DNA of 41,760 bases from Actinomycetes bacterium (lineage in GTDB: Bacteria > Actinomycetota > Coriobacteriia > Coriobacteriales > JAEZZM01). The stretch covers positions 1 to 41,760 of the forward strand of contig JAEZZM010000019.1 of assembly GCA_023418575.1 (NCBI GenBank), written 5' to 3'. The translations under genes were made by a program, and so were the position numbers. The notes under the pieces are model-generated. The model was not told the DNA's origin, did no database searches, and saw only the letters and a list, made by a program, of their open reading frames with translations. Shown piece by piece: positions 1 through 8,480 of this stretch (position 1 is the first letter of the stretch; each line of letters opens with the position of its first letter).

Positions 1-85
1 TTATTTGAAGTTTCAGTATCCAGTTTTCAAGGTTCATTTTTGCCTTTTTACCTTGGGAATCTTTTGTTTGACCCCCGCGGCGCAA
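1..85 (-). other. Untranslated leader resembling an rRNA operon leader
   Basis: Read on the minus strand, this stretch follows a strong promoter and contains CTTGAAAACTGGATA (17-31), a string like those found in rRNA leaders and 16S-23S spacers of low-GC Gram-positive bacteria. It has no ORF. The structural RNA, if present, would lie beyond the left edge, so the assignment is inference. Confidence 0.4.
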
Positions 86-91
86 GAAATA

Positions 92-120
92 ACTATACGC
101 TCATCTTTAGGCTGAGTCAA
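92..120 (-). promoter_or_regulatory. Strong sigma-A-type promoter firing out of the window
   Basis: On the minus strand, TTGACT (120-115) and TATAGT (97-92) are separated by exactly 17 bases, a near-consensus vegetative promoter. Transcription would start near 85 and run left past base 1. It lies just after the stop of the LCP gene, so it serves the next unit, which the leader suggests is an rRNA operon. Confidence 0.7.
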
Positions 121-170
121 TGTAAAAATCTAAGTTCACAAATCATACACATTTGAGCTGAGTTTTAAGC

Positions 171-1550
171 TTATTTACGCGCCCAATCTGTGCCCACTAT
201 CAAGCAAAGATCTCCGTTAAAACGCGTTTCACCGGTATCCTTTTTAACAGTCCCGAAGCCTAGACCTGCTGCGATCTTATCGGCAGCCTCTTTTCCTTTG
301 TTATTGCGATACAAAATGACGCTTTCATCATAGAGCCTGTCATCAATGTCGCCTACTCCAGAAACCGTAAAGTTTGCACGCTTGAGAATATTTGATGCAG
401 TAGTTCCTGCTCCGGTCAGGCGTGAGCCATTTTTGATTGCAACGGTTATCTGCTTATTTGAAGCCTCAGCAGCTATGCTCTTTTTCTCTTGTCGTGCATT
501 TGCTTCTTTGGCATCCTGAGCCTTTTCAGCCTCGCTCTCTGAAGGGCTAAGACCCGCATCTACCCTGCGCATCATCTCGGTCCACTCTACAAGGTTTGGA
601 ACCACATAGGCTACCCCGCCAATCATGCGAGGGTCAGATGGAACTACACCTGTATATATATTAGCTGGATCAAAGCCTGAGAATTGCTGCATAAGATCTA
701 AGATCTCTGAGACCGACATATCGGTAATAACCATCTTTGATAGAGAGTCAAGGGTCTTAGCCATGTCCACCAGATTACTATCATTGAGCACCTTCTTAGC
801 CAAAGCCTCAATAAATAGACGCTGGTGGCGCATACGGCTGAAGTCACCATCTTTAAATTTGCGACTTCTGCAGAAGGTGAGCGCTTGATCACCATTTAAG
901 ACCTGTAGGCCTGGTTCAATAATGGCGGTACCTGCGTCCTTATCGTTAATCTTTACTGGTACATTAACCTCAACACCGCCCAGGGCATCAACGAGGCTTT
1001 GAAAACCCTCAAAGGAGACCTCTATATAATGGGTGATGGGAACTCCGCAAAACTCACTTACTGACTTAATAGCCTGAGATGGTCCTCCAAAGGCGTGAGC
1101 TGCATTGATTTTTTGCCTGCCATGACCAGGTATTTCAACGGGAATATCGCGTGGGATTGAGACTAGGGTAATCTGCTTATCTGCAGGATTGATACGTGCC
1201 AAAATGATGGTATCAGAGCGATATTTACTCTCCCCTGGTCTTCCATCAGTTCCCAAAAGAAGAACATAGAAGGGGTCACTTGGGGCTTTTCTTTCGGTTA
1301 GCAAACCAGCAATACTTTGTGCAAGATTTCCGTTAGAGCCCAGGCGGTTTTGCAAGACGTTAACATAAATAGCTAGAGCGCCTGCTATTACTACAAAAAT
1401 ACTCAAGAGACTTAGCAAGACTCCCTTGATTAAGCGGCGCTTTCTAGTTTTACGCTTACGTTTGAGTGGATAGTTTTCTTCTGCATATAAGCGAGAAAAC
1501 TCCTGGGCGGGATCATTATAATCTGCTCTATGCTGTGCACTATGTTTCAT
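171..1550 (-). CDS. LytR-CpsA-Psr family cell-wall polymer ligase
   Basis: LCP proteins transfer lipid-linked anionic glycopolymers or wall polysaccharides onto peptidoglycan outside the membrane. The 459-residue product has a basic cytoplasmic N-terminus (KRKRKTRKRR, about 30-39), one membrane helix (about 41-63), and an LCP domain from about 93. That domain shows the expected VLLLGTDGR, RSDTIILARI and SIPRDIPVEI segments and the later arginine-rich CRSRKFKDGDFSRMRHQR. A LytR_C domain occupies about 368-459 (ITVAIKNGSRLTGAG). It lies downstream of murA, a sensible wall-synthesis pairing, but is separated from it by 155 bases of repeats. The upstream CAGGAG is rather far (about 13 bases) from the ATG. 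Which polymer it attaches cannot be told from sequence. Confidence 0.9.
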   Translation of the reverse strand: MKHSAQHRADYNDPAQEFSRLYAEENYPLKRKRKTRKRRLIKGVLLSLLSIFVVIAGALAIYVNVLQNRLGSNGNLAQSIAGLLTERKAPSDPFYVLLLGTDGRPGESKYRSDTIILARINPADKQITLVSIPRDIPVEIPGHGRQKINAAHAFGGPSQAIKSVSEFCGVPITHYIEVSFEGFQSLVDALGGVEVNVPVKINDKDAGTAIIEPGLQVLNGDQALTFCRSRKFKDGDFSRMRHQRLFIEALAKKVLNDSNLVDMAKTLDSLSKMVITDMSVSEILDLMQQFSGFDPANIYTGVVPSDPRMIGGVAYVVPNLVEWTEMMRRVDAGLSPSESEAEKAQDAKEANARQEKKSIAAEASNKQITVAIKNGSRLTGAGTTASNILKRANFTVSGVGDIDDRLYDESVILYRNNKGKEAADKIAAGLGFGTVKKDTGETRFNGDLCLIVGTDWARK

Positions 1551-1632
1551 AACTACTTAAAAAACTCCTGATACTTGTGCTATTGCTAACTTATGCTTGC
1601 GATAGCTTGTGCTTGCGGTAGTTTACGCTTGT

Positions 1633-1689
1633 TTGCGATGCCCTTAGCTTGTGCTTATGGTAACGCTTGCTTGCGATGCCCTTAGCTTG
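1633..1689. repeat. Short tandem repeat between LCP gene and murA
   Basis: The 19-mer ttgcgatgcccttagcttg occurs twice (1633-1651 and 1671-1689), 38 bases apart, within a region built from variants of gcttgcgat/gcttgtgctt that fills most of 1580-1690. No ORF or clear promoter is visible. It looks like intergenic minisatellite DNA similar in style to other repeats in this window. Confidence 0.7.
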
Positions 1690-1705
1690 CGTGCTATCAC
1701 CTGAT

Positions 1706-2974
1706 CTAAACTTCAAGCTCACAAAGCTCGAGATTTGCTCCTAAGCTTTGTAACTTTTCTACGTAACGCTCATATCCGCGCATAATATGCTCAACGCCAG
1801 ATACCTCTGTTTGGCCCTTAGCCATAAGACCTGCTAAAACCAGTGAGGCACCGCCTCTTAGATCTGTTGATGCCACGGGCGCTCCTGAAAGTTCTTTGCA
1901 GCCCTTCACCAAGGCATGATGACCTTCAATATTTACCTCAACGCCCATGCGCGCTAATTCTGCTGCAAACATAAAGCGATTCTCAAAAACGTTTTCGGTA
2001 ATAATTGAATTTCCTTCAGCAAAGGCAGCAAGCACCATAAACTGCGCTTGCATATCTGTGGGAAAGCCAGGGAACGGCAGGGTTTGAATAGTTACAGGCT
2101 TAAGCGGCTGGCTTCTTGAAATGCATATGCTATTATCGGAAAGCTCAAGCACACAACCCATATCTTCAAACTTACGCAAGACTATTCCCAAATGCTCTGG
2201 TTTTACGCCTCTCACCTCAACAGGCCCACCGCTTAAGGCGCCTGCCACCAAAAAGGTTCCAGCTTCTATTCTGTCTCCCACTGTCTCATGAGTGGCAGAG
2301 TGCAATTCATGAGCTTGCACCCCCTCAATGCTGATGATGGGCGAGCCTGCCCCGCTAATCTTGGCTCCCATTTCATTTAAGAAATTAGCAAGATCTACAA
2401 TTTCTGGCTCGCGAGCAGCATTGCTAATCTCTGTACAACCTTGGGCTCTTACTGCGGCCATCATAAGGTTTTCTGTAGCTCCCACACTAGGAAATTCCAG
2501 GTTTACCTTATTTCCGATAAGACCTTGGGGCGCTGTTGCATAGATGGTTCCATGCTCAAATTTAAAGTCCACACCCAAGGCAGAAAGTGCAGAAAAATGC
2601 AGGTCAAGCTTTCGTGCACCAATTTGACATCCGCCAGGCATTGACACTTGCGCCTTGCCAAAACGTGCAAGCAGGGGACCTAAAACTGATATGCTTGCGC
2701 GCATCTTGTTTACCAGCTCATAGGGCGTCTCAAACTTATCAAGCTCTTGAGTATTTATAGTTAGGCATTTATCCTCTAAGCGAACATCTGCCCCCAGACG
2801 CTCAAGCACCTGTTTCATGACCAAGACGTCCGAGATATTAGGTACACGTGTAATCTTAAAGATTCCCTGGCATAAAACGCAGGCTGCCATCAGCTTTAAC
2901 ACTGAGTTTTTTGCGCCTTCTACCTCTACGCTTCCGCGTAAATCATTTCCCCCGCGTACCCTTATTACTTGCAT
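1706..2974 (-). CDS. murA: UDP-N-acetylglucosamine 1-carboxyvinyltransferase
   Basis: MurA transfers enolpyruvate from PEP to UDP-GlcNAc, the first committed step of peptidoglycan synthesis in the cytoplasm. The 422 residues match the usual family length. The substrate-binding GAKNSVLKLMAA (Lys22, Asn23), the MRAS segment (about 91-94) and the active-site loop PGGCQIGARKLDLH are visible. The loop keeps Cys116, the fosfomycin target, so the enzyme should be sensitive in principle; many Actinobacteria have Asp there. PGFPTDMQAQFM supplies the catalytic Asp. An AGAAAGG ribosome binding site precedes the ATG. The gene follows the atp operon and toxin-antitoxin unit, as murAA follows atp in Bacillus. 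Confidence 0.97.
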   Translation of the reverse strand: MQVIRVRGGNDLRGSVEVEGAKNSVLKLMAACVLCQGIFKITRVPNISDVLVMKQVLERLGADVRLEDKCLTINTQELDKFETPYELVNKMRASISVLGPLLARFGKAQVSMPGGCQIGARKLDLHFSALSALGVDFKFEHGTIYATAPQGLIGNKVNLEFPSVGATENLMMAAVRAQGCTEISNAAREPEIVDLANFLNEMGAKISGAGSPIISIEGVQAHELHSATHETVGDRIEAGTFLVAGALSGGPVEVRGVKPEHLGIVLRKFEDMGCVLELSDNSICISRSQPLKPVTIQTLPFPGFPTDMQAQFMVLAAFAEGNSIITENVFENRFMFAAELARMGVEVNIEGHHALVKGCKELSGAPVASTDLRGGASLVLAGLMAKGQTEVSGVEHIMRGYERYVEKLQSLGANLELCELEV

Positions 2975-3030
2975 GTGCTACCTTTCTGGAATCTAAACAA
3001 GATGCTTAAAAAATAATCCCCCTTACTATA

Positions 3031-3060
3031 CTAAAAGAGAGGGAGCTTTAGACCCTCTCT
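3031..3060 (-). terminator. Intrinsic terminator after the toxin-antitoxin operon
   Basis: On the minus strand an 8-bp stem AGAGAGGG (3060-3053) pairs with CCCTCTCT (3043-3036) around a 9-base loop and is followed by TTTTAG. It lies between the PIN gene and murA and insulates murA from toxin transcription. Confidence 0.85.
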
Positions 3061-3147
3061 CAAATGAAAGCTCTATCTTTTGTTGCCAAAGCCTACATAT
3101 TTTTATTGCAAAGCTTAAGCAGCAAGCCCTATCCATCTTCACATCAA

Positions 3148-3552
3148 CTAAAAAAGGCTTATAAATTCTCTGGGAGAGAGGATAAATGCTTCTTGCGGGA
3201 AATGTTTTAGATTTCCAGTCACCAGATATTTAGGTGTGTGGACACAAGACAAAGCAACTTCGTAGAAGGGAAGGTCTTTCATATCTTTCAAAACCACGCC
3301 ACTAGACTCTGGCTCTATATACAGACCAATCTCGCAAATCATTTGTAAAAAAGTATTGACCATAGCCTGATCAAACATGAACTTACGTCGTAACAATACT
3401 TCTTGGTATTCACGAAGCATATCCTTGCTAAACAGAGGTGTAACGATACCATCAAAGATAAACTCAAGAACTTGAACGGTAGCTGCACCAGGATTGGAAG
3501 AGAGCAATGCAGAAACTAAAACGTTGGTGTCGATGACAGCGTAGCAGTTCAT
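3148..3552 (-). CDS. PIN-domain toxin (COG1569-type endoribonuclease)
   Basis: A 134-residue single-domain PIN protein, probably the ribonuclease toxin of a type II toxin-antitoxin pair. The first acidic residue is in VIDTNVLVSALL (Asp8), a second in MLREYQEVLL and a third in KDLPFYEVALS. The closing motif is TGNLKHFP, where classical VapC proteins have TGD; Asn at this position is common in the COG1569 branch. The ATG lies 2 bases after the antitoxin stop, and AAGGTG inside the antitoxin end serves as its ribosome binding site, so translation is probably coupled. Cleavage target is unknown. Confidence 0.88.
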   Translation of the reverse strand: MNCYAVIDTNVLVSALLSSNPGAATVQVLEFIFDGIVTPLFSKDMLREYQEVLLRRKFMFDQAMVNTFLQMICEIGLYIEPESSGVVLKDMKDLPFYEVALSCVHTPKYLVTGNLKHFPQEAFILSPREFISLF

Positions 3553-3554
3553 AC

Positions 3555-3851
3555 TCAGACACCTTGACGCGTTTTTTGAATTTCTTGATTGATCTCGTCC
3601 AAACTCATATCCGACAGCCCGTTTTGTGCGCCTTGCATCCTCAGTGCTGCAAAAGCAGCTCTTCCCGATGTACGAATAGCATCGTCTTTACTTTGCGCAG
3701 AAATATCAAAGGGAATCTTTCGTTCTCGAACCACAGCTCGAGCGAACACATTAAAAGCTGTCGTAGCATTCATGCCAAACTCACGACACAACTCATCAAA
3801 CTGGCGTTTTAGATCCTCATCCATCCGGACACTAAATGTTGCTTGCTTCAT
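3555..3851 (-). CDS. RelB/DinJ-family antitoxin
   Basis: This 98-residue protein begins with the ribbon-helix-helix signature of RelB/DinJ antitoxins: a beta strand ATFSVRMDEDLKRQFDELC followed by GMNATTAFNVFARAVVRERK and PFDIS. The N-terminal part should dimerise and bind DNA, and the C-terminal tail should wrap the PIN toxin encoded 2 bases downstream. AAAGGAGGTG sits ideally before the ATG, giving a stronger start than the toxin's. Its own promoter and a palindrome lie immediately upstream, consistent with autorepression. RelB/DinJ antitoxins classically pair with RelE/YafQ folds, so the PIN partner makes this a mixed system. Confidence 0.87.
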   Translation of the reverse strand: MKQATFSVRMDEDLKRQFDELCREFGMNATTAFNVFARAVVRERKIPFDISAQSKDDAIRTSGRAAFAALRMQGAQNGLSDMSLDEINQEIQKTRQGV

Positions 3852-3872
3852 ATGAGCACCTCCTTTAGCAGC

Positions 3873-3901
3873 ATCATAACGCTTATGGCATAAGTTTTCA
3901 A
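3873..3901 (-). promoter_or_regulatory. Promoter with embedded operator for the toxin-antitoxin pair
   Basis: Minus-strand TTGAAA (3901-3896) and TATGAT (3878-3873) are 17 bases apart. The spacer contains the interrupted palindrome CTTATGgCATAAG (3882-3894), 6-bp arms around one base, well placed for the ribbon-helix-helix antitoxin to block RNA polymerase. Confidence 0.75.
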
Positions 3902-3974
3902 ACTAAAATAACCTATTGGGTTCTTTTTAGCACCTAATGTAAGAGCTATAAGCAGAACTTACACACTAGTTTGA

Positions 3975-4154
3975 TGTAACGCCATCTATACAACAGCAGA
4001 CAGAAAGATCAAGAGTTATGAGGAGTACGACGACCCATCAATTATTCCGATGCATTATTACTCTTCGCCCTACAAGTCAATCTATAAGCCGGGCTTTCGT
4101 ATAAAAAAGAAGTGGCGACCCCATAATCAGGATCGCCACAGTTCACTTCCTTAG
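3975..4154 (+). other. Orphan open frame in the spacer between the TA pair and atpC
   Basis: The 330-base spacer 3852-4183 holds the TA promoter, the atp terminator and this plus-strand open frame of 59 codons with no plausible start or ribosome binding site. Its residue composition looks protein-like (for example EEYDDPSIIPMHYYSSPYK), so it may be a remnant of a lost gene, but chance cannot be excluded and no family is recognised. Confidence 0.25.
4102..4139 (-). terminator. Terminator of the ATP synthase operon
   Basis: On the minus strand GTGGCGA (4139-4133) pairs with TCGCCAC (4118-4112), and the stem is followed by TTCTTTTTT. It lies 45 bases after the atpC stop and closes the long glyA-upp-atp transcription unit. 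Confidence 0.9.
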
Positions 4155-4183
4155 CTAAAGCACATATACCCAAGGCTTACAAG

Positions 4184-4600
4184 CTAGTGCCTATCTAAGC
4201 TATGGAGCTGAGCCTTATACCAGTCTTGCTCATTTTTAAGCGCCTTGGCCTTCTCAGATTCAAGCTCTTGCATAGCTGCAAGCTCAGCTTCTAATTCTTG
4301 AAGCCTGAGCTGTGCCTGCTCTGCATTAATTTGAGAAAACTCAATAGCCCTATCAGCAAGCACAATAACTTGATCATCTTTTACCTGCAAGTATCCACCT
4401 GCAATGATATAAAGATGTTCTTGCGCAGCTTCTTCTTGCTTAATCTTAAGCTCTCCTGCAAGCAAGGTTGAGATAAAAGCCTCATGCATAGGCAGGATAC
4501 CCACCTCACCTTGAGCTGCAGGGCAGGATACAAAACTTGCCTCCTGCTCAAAGAGTTTGCACTCAGGTGTAACTATCTCTACATGCAAAGTAGAAGCCAT
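4184..4600 (-). CDS. atpC: F1 ATP synthase epsilon subunit
   Basis: Epsilon is part of the central stalk and an intrinsic inhibitor of ATP hydrolysis. The 138-residue product has the N-terminal beta-sandwich (LHVEIVTPECKLFEQEA, the family GxxGxLPxH-like GEVGILPMHEAFISTL, then IAGGYLQVKDDQVIVLADRA) and a C-terminal helical pair from about residue 88 (INAEQAQLRLQELEAELA). It is the last gene of the atp cluster, 16 bases after atpD, and is followed by the terminator. Confidence 0.96.
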   Translation of the reverse strand: MASTLHVEIVTPECKLFEQEASFVSCPAAQGEVGILPMHEAFISTLLAGELKIKQEEAAQEHLYIIAGGYLQVKDDQVIVLADRAIEFSQINAEQAQLRLQELEAELAAMQELESEKAKALKNEQDWYKAQLHSLDRH

Positions 4601-4616
4601 CTTAGCTCACCTCTCA

Positions 4617-6038
4617 CTAGCTAGCAAGCTTTGATGCGCGCTCACGAACATCCTCAATAGTGCTTGCATAACGGAATGCCTGCTCGGGGATGTCGTCACA
4701 TTCACCATCAACAATGGCTGCAAAAGAGCGAACGGTATCCTCCACCTTGCAATATACACCGGGATTTCCGGTAAACTGCTCTGCTACGTGGAAGGATTGG
4801 CTCAAGAACTGCTGAAGCTTACGTGCGCGGTTAACGGTAAGCTTTTGCTCTTCAGTAAGCTCATCCATACCAAGAATTGCAATGATGTCCTGAAGTGCAG
4901 AATACTCTTGCAGCATCTCCTGGGTTCTAACTGCTACGCGATAATGCTCCTCACCTACGATAGAGGCGTCCAAAGCGCGAGAGGTTGAAGCCAGAGGATC
5001 AATAGCAGGATACAAACCAAGCTCTGCAATTGAACGAGACAAAACTGTGGTTGCATCCAAGTGTGTAAAGGTTGTTGCAGGAGCAGGATCGGTTAGATCG
5101 TCAGCAGGAACATAAACAGCCTGAACTGAGGTAATTGAACCGTTCTTAGTTGAGGTAATGCGCTCTTGCAAATCACCCATCTCGGTTGCCAAGGTTGGCT
5201 GATAACCTACCGCAGAAGGCATACGTCCGAGAAGTGCAGAAACCTCAGAACCTGCTTGAGAGAATCTAAAGATGTTATCAATAAAGAGCAAAACATCTTG
5301 ACCCTGATCACGGAAGTACTCTGCAGCGGTCAGGCCAGCAAGCGCAATACGAAGACGTGCTCCTGGAGGCTCATTCATCTGACCGTATACCAGACAGGTC
5401 TTATTGATAACTCCTGACTCACTCATCTCTAAGTAAAGATCAGTACCCTCACGAGTTCTTTCACCTACGCCGGTAAACACTGAGGTACCACCATGAGCCA
5501 TAGCAAGATTGTTAATGAGCTCTTGGATCAAAACGGTTTTACCTACACCAGCACCACCAAATAGACCCGTCTTACCACCACGAATGTAGGGCTCAAGCAA
5601 GTCAATAGCCTTGATACCGGTCTCAAAAACCTCAGTTTTTGTAGTGAGCTCTTCAAATTCAGGTGCAGGATGATGGATGGGATAAAAATCCTCTACCTCA
5701 GGCATCTCCTTACCATCTACTGGCTCACCCATTACATTCCAAATGCGTCCCAAAGTTTGAGGACCTACTGGCATAACCATTGGCTTACCAGTGTCTTGTA
5801 CCTCAACACCACGCTGCAAGCCATCAGTTGATGACATAGCAACGGTACGAACCACACCACCAGGTAAGTGGGATTGAACCTCTAAGATGGTGTTTAAGTG
5901 TCCAATTGGGGTGTCAAGATCAACTTTGAGCGCGTTATAAATAGCGGGCATCTGGTCTTCTTGAAACTCTACGTCTACAACAGGACCAATGATGCGGACT
6001 ACGCGTCCCACGTTCATCCTAGTTTCCTTTTCATCCAT
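4617..6038 (-). CDS. atpD: F1 ATP synthase beta subunit
   Basis: The catalytic subunit of the F1 head. The 473 residues include the P-loop GGAGVGKTVLIQEL, the catalytic segment GVGERTREG with its Glu, and the Walker B strand DVLLFIDNIFRF followed by GSEVSALLGRMPSAVGYQPTLA. The ATG at 6038 is chosen because GGAGGAATAACC, formed by the end of atpG, sits before it. A second in-frame ATG seven codons later (MNVGRVV) lacks such a site. It lies 2 bases after atpG, so expression is likely coupled. Confidence 0.98.
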   Translation of the reverse strand: MDEKETRMNVGRVVRIIGPVVDVEFQEDQMPAIYNALKVDLDTPIGHLNTILEVQSHLPGGVVRTVAMSSTDGLQRGVEVQDTGKPMVMPVGPQTLGRIWNVMGEPVDGKEMPEVEDFYPIHHPAPEFEELTTKTEVFETGIKAIDLLEPYIRGGKTGLFGGAGVGKTVLIQELINNLAMAHGGTSVFTGVGERTREGTDLYLEMSESGVINKTCLVYGQMNEPPGARLRIALAGLTAAEYFRDQGQDVLLFIDNIFRFSQAGSEVSALLGRMPSAVGYQPTLATEMGDLQERITSTKNGSITSVQAVYVPADDLTDPAPATTFTHLDATTVLSRSIAELGLYPAIDPLASTSRALDASIVGEEHYRVAVRTQEMLQEYSALQDIIAILGMDELTEEQKLTVNRARKLQQFLSQSFHVAEQFTGNPGVYCKVEDTVRSFAAIVDGECDDIPEQAFRYASTIEDVRERASKLAS

Positions 6039-6040
6039 GG

Positions 6041-6901
6041 TTATTCCTCCAATGCAGCAGCGCCACCGATAATCTCATTGAGCTCAGTGGTAATAACAGC
6101 CTGACGTGCACGGTTGTAACTACGCTGCAAGGTAGAAATAATTTCCGTTGCGTTATCAGTTGCCGACTTCATAGCACGTCTTCTTGCTCCCTGCTCAGCA
6201 GCAGCAGAGTCAAGAAGTGCGCGATAAACCATAGCGTCAATATAAGCTGGAAGCAGCTGTTCTAAAACAGCGGCCTCACTAGGCTCAAAATCAAAGCTTG
6301 CTGAAGACTCTTCTTGAGATTTTGTACTTACCGGTAGTAAGCACTGTTCTCTTAGATCCTGGTCAGCAAGGTTGCGCGCATGATTGTAGAATAGAACAAC
6401 CTCATCTGCCTGTCCTTGAATGTAGCGATCTCTCACATAAATTGAGATCTCGCGAGCTTGATCAAAGCTGGGATCTGCAGAAAGATCGGTATATGACAAG
6501 ACAGGTGTCTGACCGCGATAAGCAAAGTAGCCAAGACCCTTCTTACCGCAGACAATGAGTTCTACTTCTATTCCCTGCGCTTCATATGCGCGACGCTTTT
6601 TATCGGCAGCATTCAAAATTGAAACATTGAATCCGCCAGCCAGACCTCTATCTGAGACCACAACAATAAAGAGCGCTTTTTTAAGCGTCTCATGTTTGGT
6701 GAGCAGAGGGTGATCTACCTGGCCGCCTGAGCTCAGCTTAGCAAGCATGTCTTCCATAGCCTGAGCATAAGGAGTTGCAGACTCAATACGAGCAAACGCC
6801 TTTCTGATCTTCGCAGACGAGACCATCTCCATGGTGCGCGTAATCTGCTTAGTAGAAGCAGTTGAAACTATGCGCTTTTTGATGTCGCGAAGGTTGGGCA
6901 T
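6041..6901 (-). CDS. atpG: F1 ATP synthase gamma subunit
   Basis: Gamma is the rotating central shaft. The 286-residue protein begins with the conserved helix MPNLRDIKKRIVSTASTKQITRTMEMVSSAKIRKA-type sequence (split here as NLRDIKKRI, TKQITRTMEMVSSAK) and ends with the matching C-terminal helix (RRRAMKSATDNATEII, YNRARQAVITTELNEIIGG). VVVSDRGLAGGFN marks the core. It is placed between atpA (3-base gap) and atpD (2-base gap), as in nearly all bacterial atp operons. Confidence 0.97.
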   Translation of the reverse strand: MPNLRDIKKRIVSTASTKQITRTMEMVSSAKIRKAFARIESATPYAQAMEDMLAKLSSGGQVDHPLLTKHETLKKALFIVVVSDRGLAGGFNVSILNAADKKRRAYEAQGIEVELIVCGKKGLGYFAYRGQTPVLSYTDLSADPSFDQAREISIYVRDRYIQGQADEVVLFYNHARNLADQDLREQCLLPVSTKSQEESSASFDFEPSEAAVLEQLLPAYIDAMVYRALLDSAAAEQGARRRAMKSATDNATEIISTLQRSYNRARQAVITTELNEIIGGAAALEE

Positions 6902-6904
6902 ACG

Positions 6905-8479
6905 CTACACCTGCTTCTCTGCGACGAACTGCTCGTGGAACTCTTTAATAGCTTCACGCAGATCTGCCTGGAGTTCATCTGAGAGCTTGCCCTCAGCCTT
7001 TACGCGTGCTCTAAGTTCTGGCTTAGCTGCATGCATGTAATCAATGAGCCCTGCTTTAAAATCAAGAACCCAAGCTAAGTCAAGATCATCCAAGAATCCT
7101 TCATTACCAGCAAAGATGGCAATAACCTGATCCTCAACATCCATGGGAACAAAGCGTCCTTGTTTAAGAAGCTCGGTCATGCGTGCACCACGGTTAAGCT
7201 GGTCTTGAGTTGCCTTATCAAGGTCAGAGCCGAACTGAGCAAAAGACTGAAGCTCACGATAAGAAGCAAGATCCAAACGAAGTGAGCCTGCAACTTGCTT
7301 CATTGCTTTAATTTGAGCAGAACCACCAACACGAGAAACTGAAATACCAACATCAACCGCAGGGCGCTGACCCTCAAAGAAGAGATCGGTCTGCAAGAAG
7401 ATCTGGCCATCAGTAATAGAAATTACGTTGGTAGGAATGTAAGCTGCAACGTCACCTGCTTGAGTTTCAATAATGGGAAGAGCGGTAAGAGAGCCAGATC
7501 CGTTTTTCTCGGAAAGCTTTACCGCACGTTCAAGAAGGCGTGAGTGCAAATAGAAAATATCACCAGGATAAGCTTCGCGTCCTGGAGGACGACGTAAGGT
7601 TAGTGACATTTGGCGATAAGCCACAGCCTGCTTTGAAAGATCGTCATATACACAGAGTACGTGGCCGCCAGGATTGTTTTCATTTGCTGGCTTACCATCA
7701 GCGCCATTGTACATAAAGTATTCACCAATAGCTGCACCTGCCATAGGAGCAATAAACTGAAGTGGTGCTGAATCTGAAGCTGTTGCAGAAACAATAACGG
7801 TGTACTCCATGGCTCCGTGACGCTCAAGAGCATCTTGAATCTGAGCTACGGTAGATGCCTTTTGACCAATTGCAACATAAACACAGATCATGTTTTCACC
7901 TTTTTGGTTAATGATAGTGTCAGTTGCAATAGCGGTTTTACCGGTCTGGCGGTCACCAATAATAAGCTCACGCTGACCACGGCCAACAGGAATCATGGAA
8001 TCAATAGCCAAAAGTCCGGTTTGAACAGGCTCACATACAGGAGTGCGTTCAATAACGCCTGGGGCCTTAAATTCAATGGGCCTGCTACCCTCAGTTTCAA
8101 TTGGACCCTTACCGTCAATTGGCTCACCCAAGGGGTTAACTACGCGTCCAAGCATACCGCGGCCTACAGGAATTTCCATGATTCGGCCGGTGGTGTGTAC
8201 GGCATCGTTTTCCTTGATTGCGTTAACGTCACCAAGCAAAACTGCGCCTACCTCGTCTTCTTCAAGGTTTTGTGCAAGGCCATATACCGTTTTACCGGTG
8301 CTTGAGCTTACAAACTCCAAAAGCTCACCGGCCATAGCATTTCTAAGACCTTCTACACGGGCAATACCGTCACCAACCTGGATGACCTTGCCCAGCTCGC
8401 GCGTATCAACCGTTGTTGTGAGCGCATCAAGCTGCTTGCGCAAAGCTGCATCAATAGATGCTGCACTAATTTCTGCCAT
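6905..8479 (-). CDS. atpA: F1 ATP synthase alpha subunit
   Basis: The regulatory, nucleotide-binding partner of beta in the F1 hexamer. P-loop GDRQTGKTAIATDTI and the arginine-finger segment ISVSRVGGSAQIKAM are present. The open frame extends upstream to 8557, but the start is placed at 8479 (524 residues, MAEISAASIDAALRK). GGAGGTGAGG precedes that ATG, the atpH stop ends one base before it, and the extra 26 upstream residues are just atpH read in another frame and match nothing in the family. It sits between atpH and atpG. Confidence 0.97.
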   Translation of the reverse strand: MAEISAASIDAALRKQLDALTTTVDTRELGKVIQVGDGIARVEGLRNAMAGELLEFVSSSTGKTVYGLAQNLEEDEVGAVLLGDVNAIKENDAVHTTGRIMEIPVGRGMLGRVVNPLGEPIDGKGPIETEGSRPIEFKAPGVIERTPVCEPVQTGLLAIDSMIPVGRGQRELIIGDRQTGKTAIATDTIINQKGENMICVYVAIGQKASTVAQIQDALERHGAMEYTVIVSATASDSAPLQFIAPMAGAAIGEYFMYNGADGKPANENNPGGHVLCVYDDLSKQAVAYRQMSLTLRRPPGREAYPGDIFYLHSRLLERAVKLSEKNGSGSLTALPIIETQAGDVAAYIPTNVISITDGQIFLQTDLFFEGQRPAVDVGISVSRVGGSAQIKAMKQVAGSLRLDLASYRELQSFAQFGSDLDKATQDQLNRGARMTELLKQGRFVPMDVEDQVIAIFAGNEGFLDDLDLAWVLDFKAGLIDYMHAAKPELRARVKAEGKLSDELQADLREAIKEFHEQFVAEKQV

Positions 8480-8480
8480 C

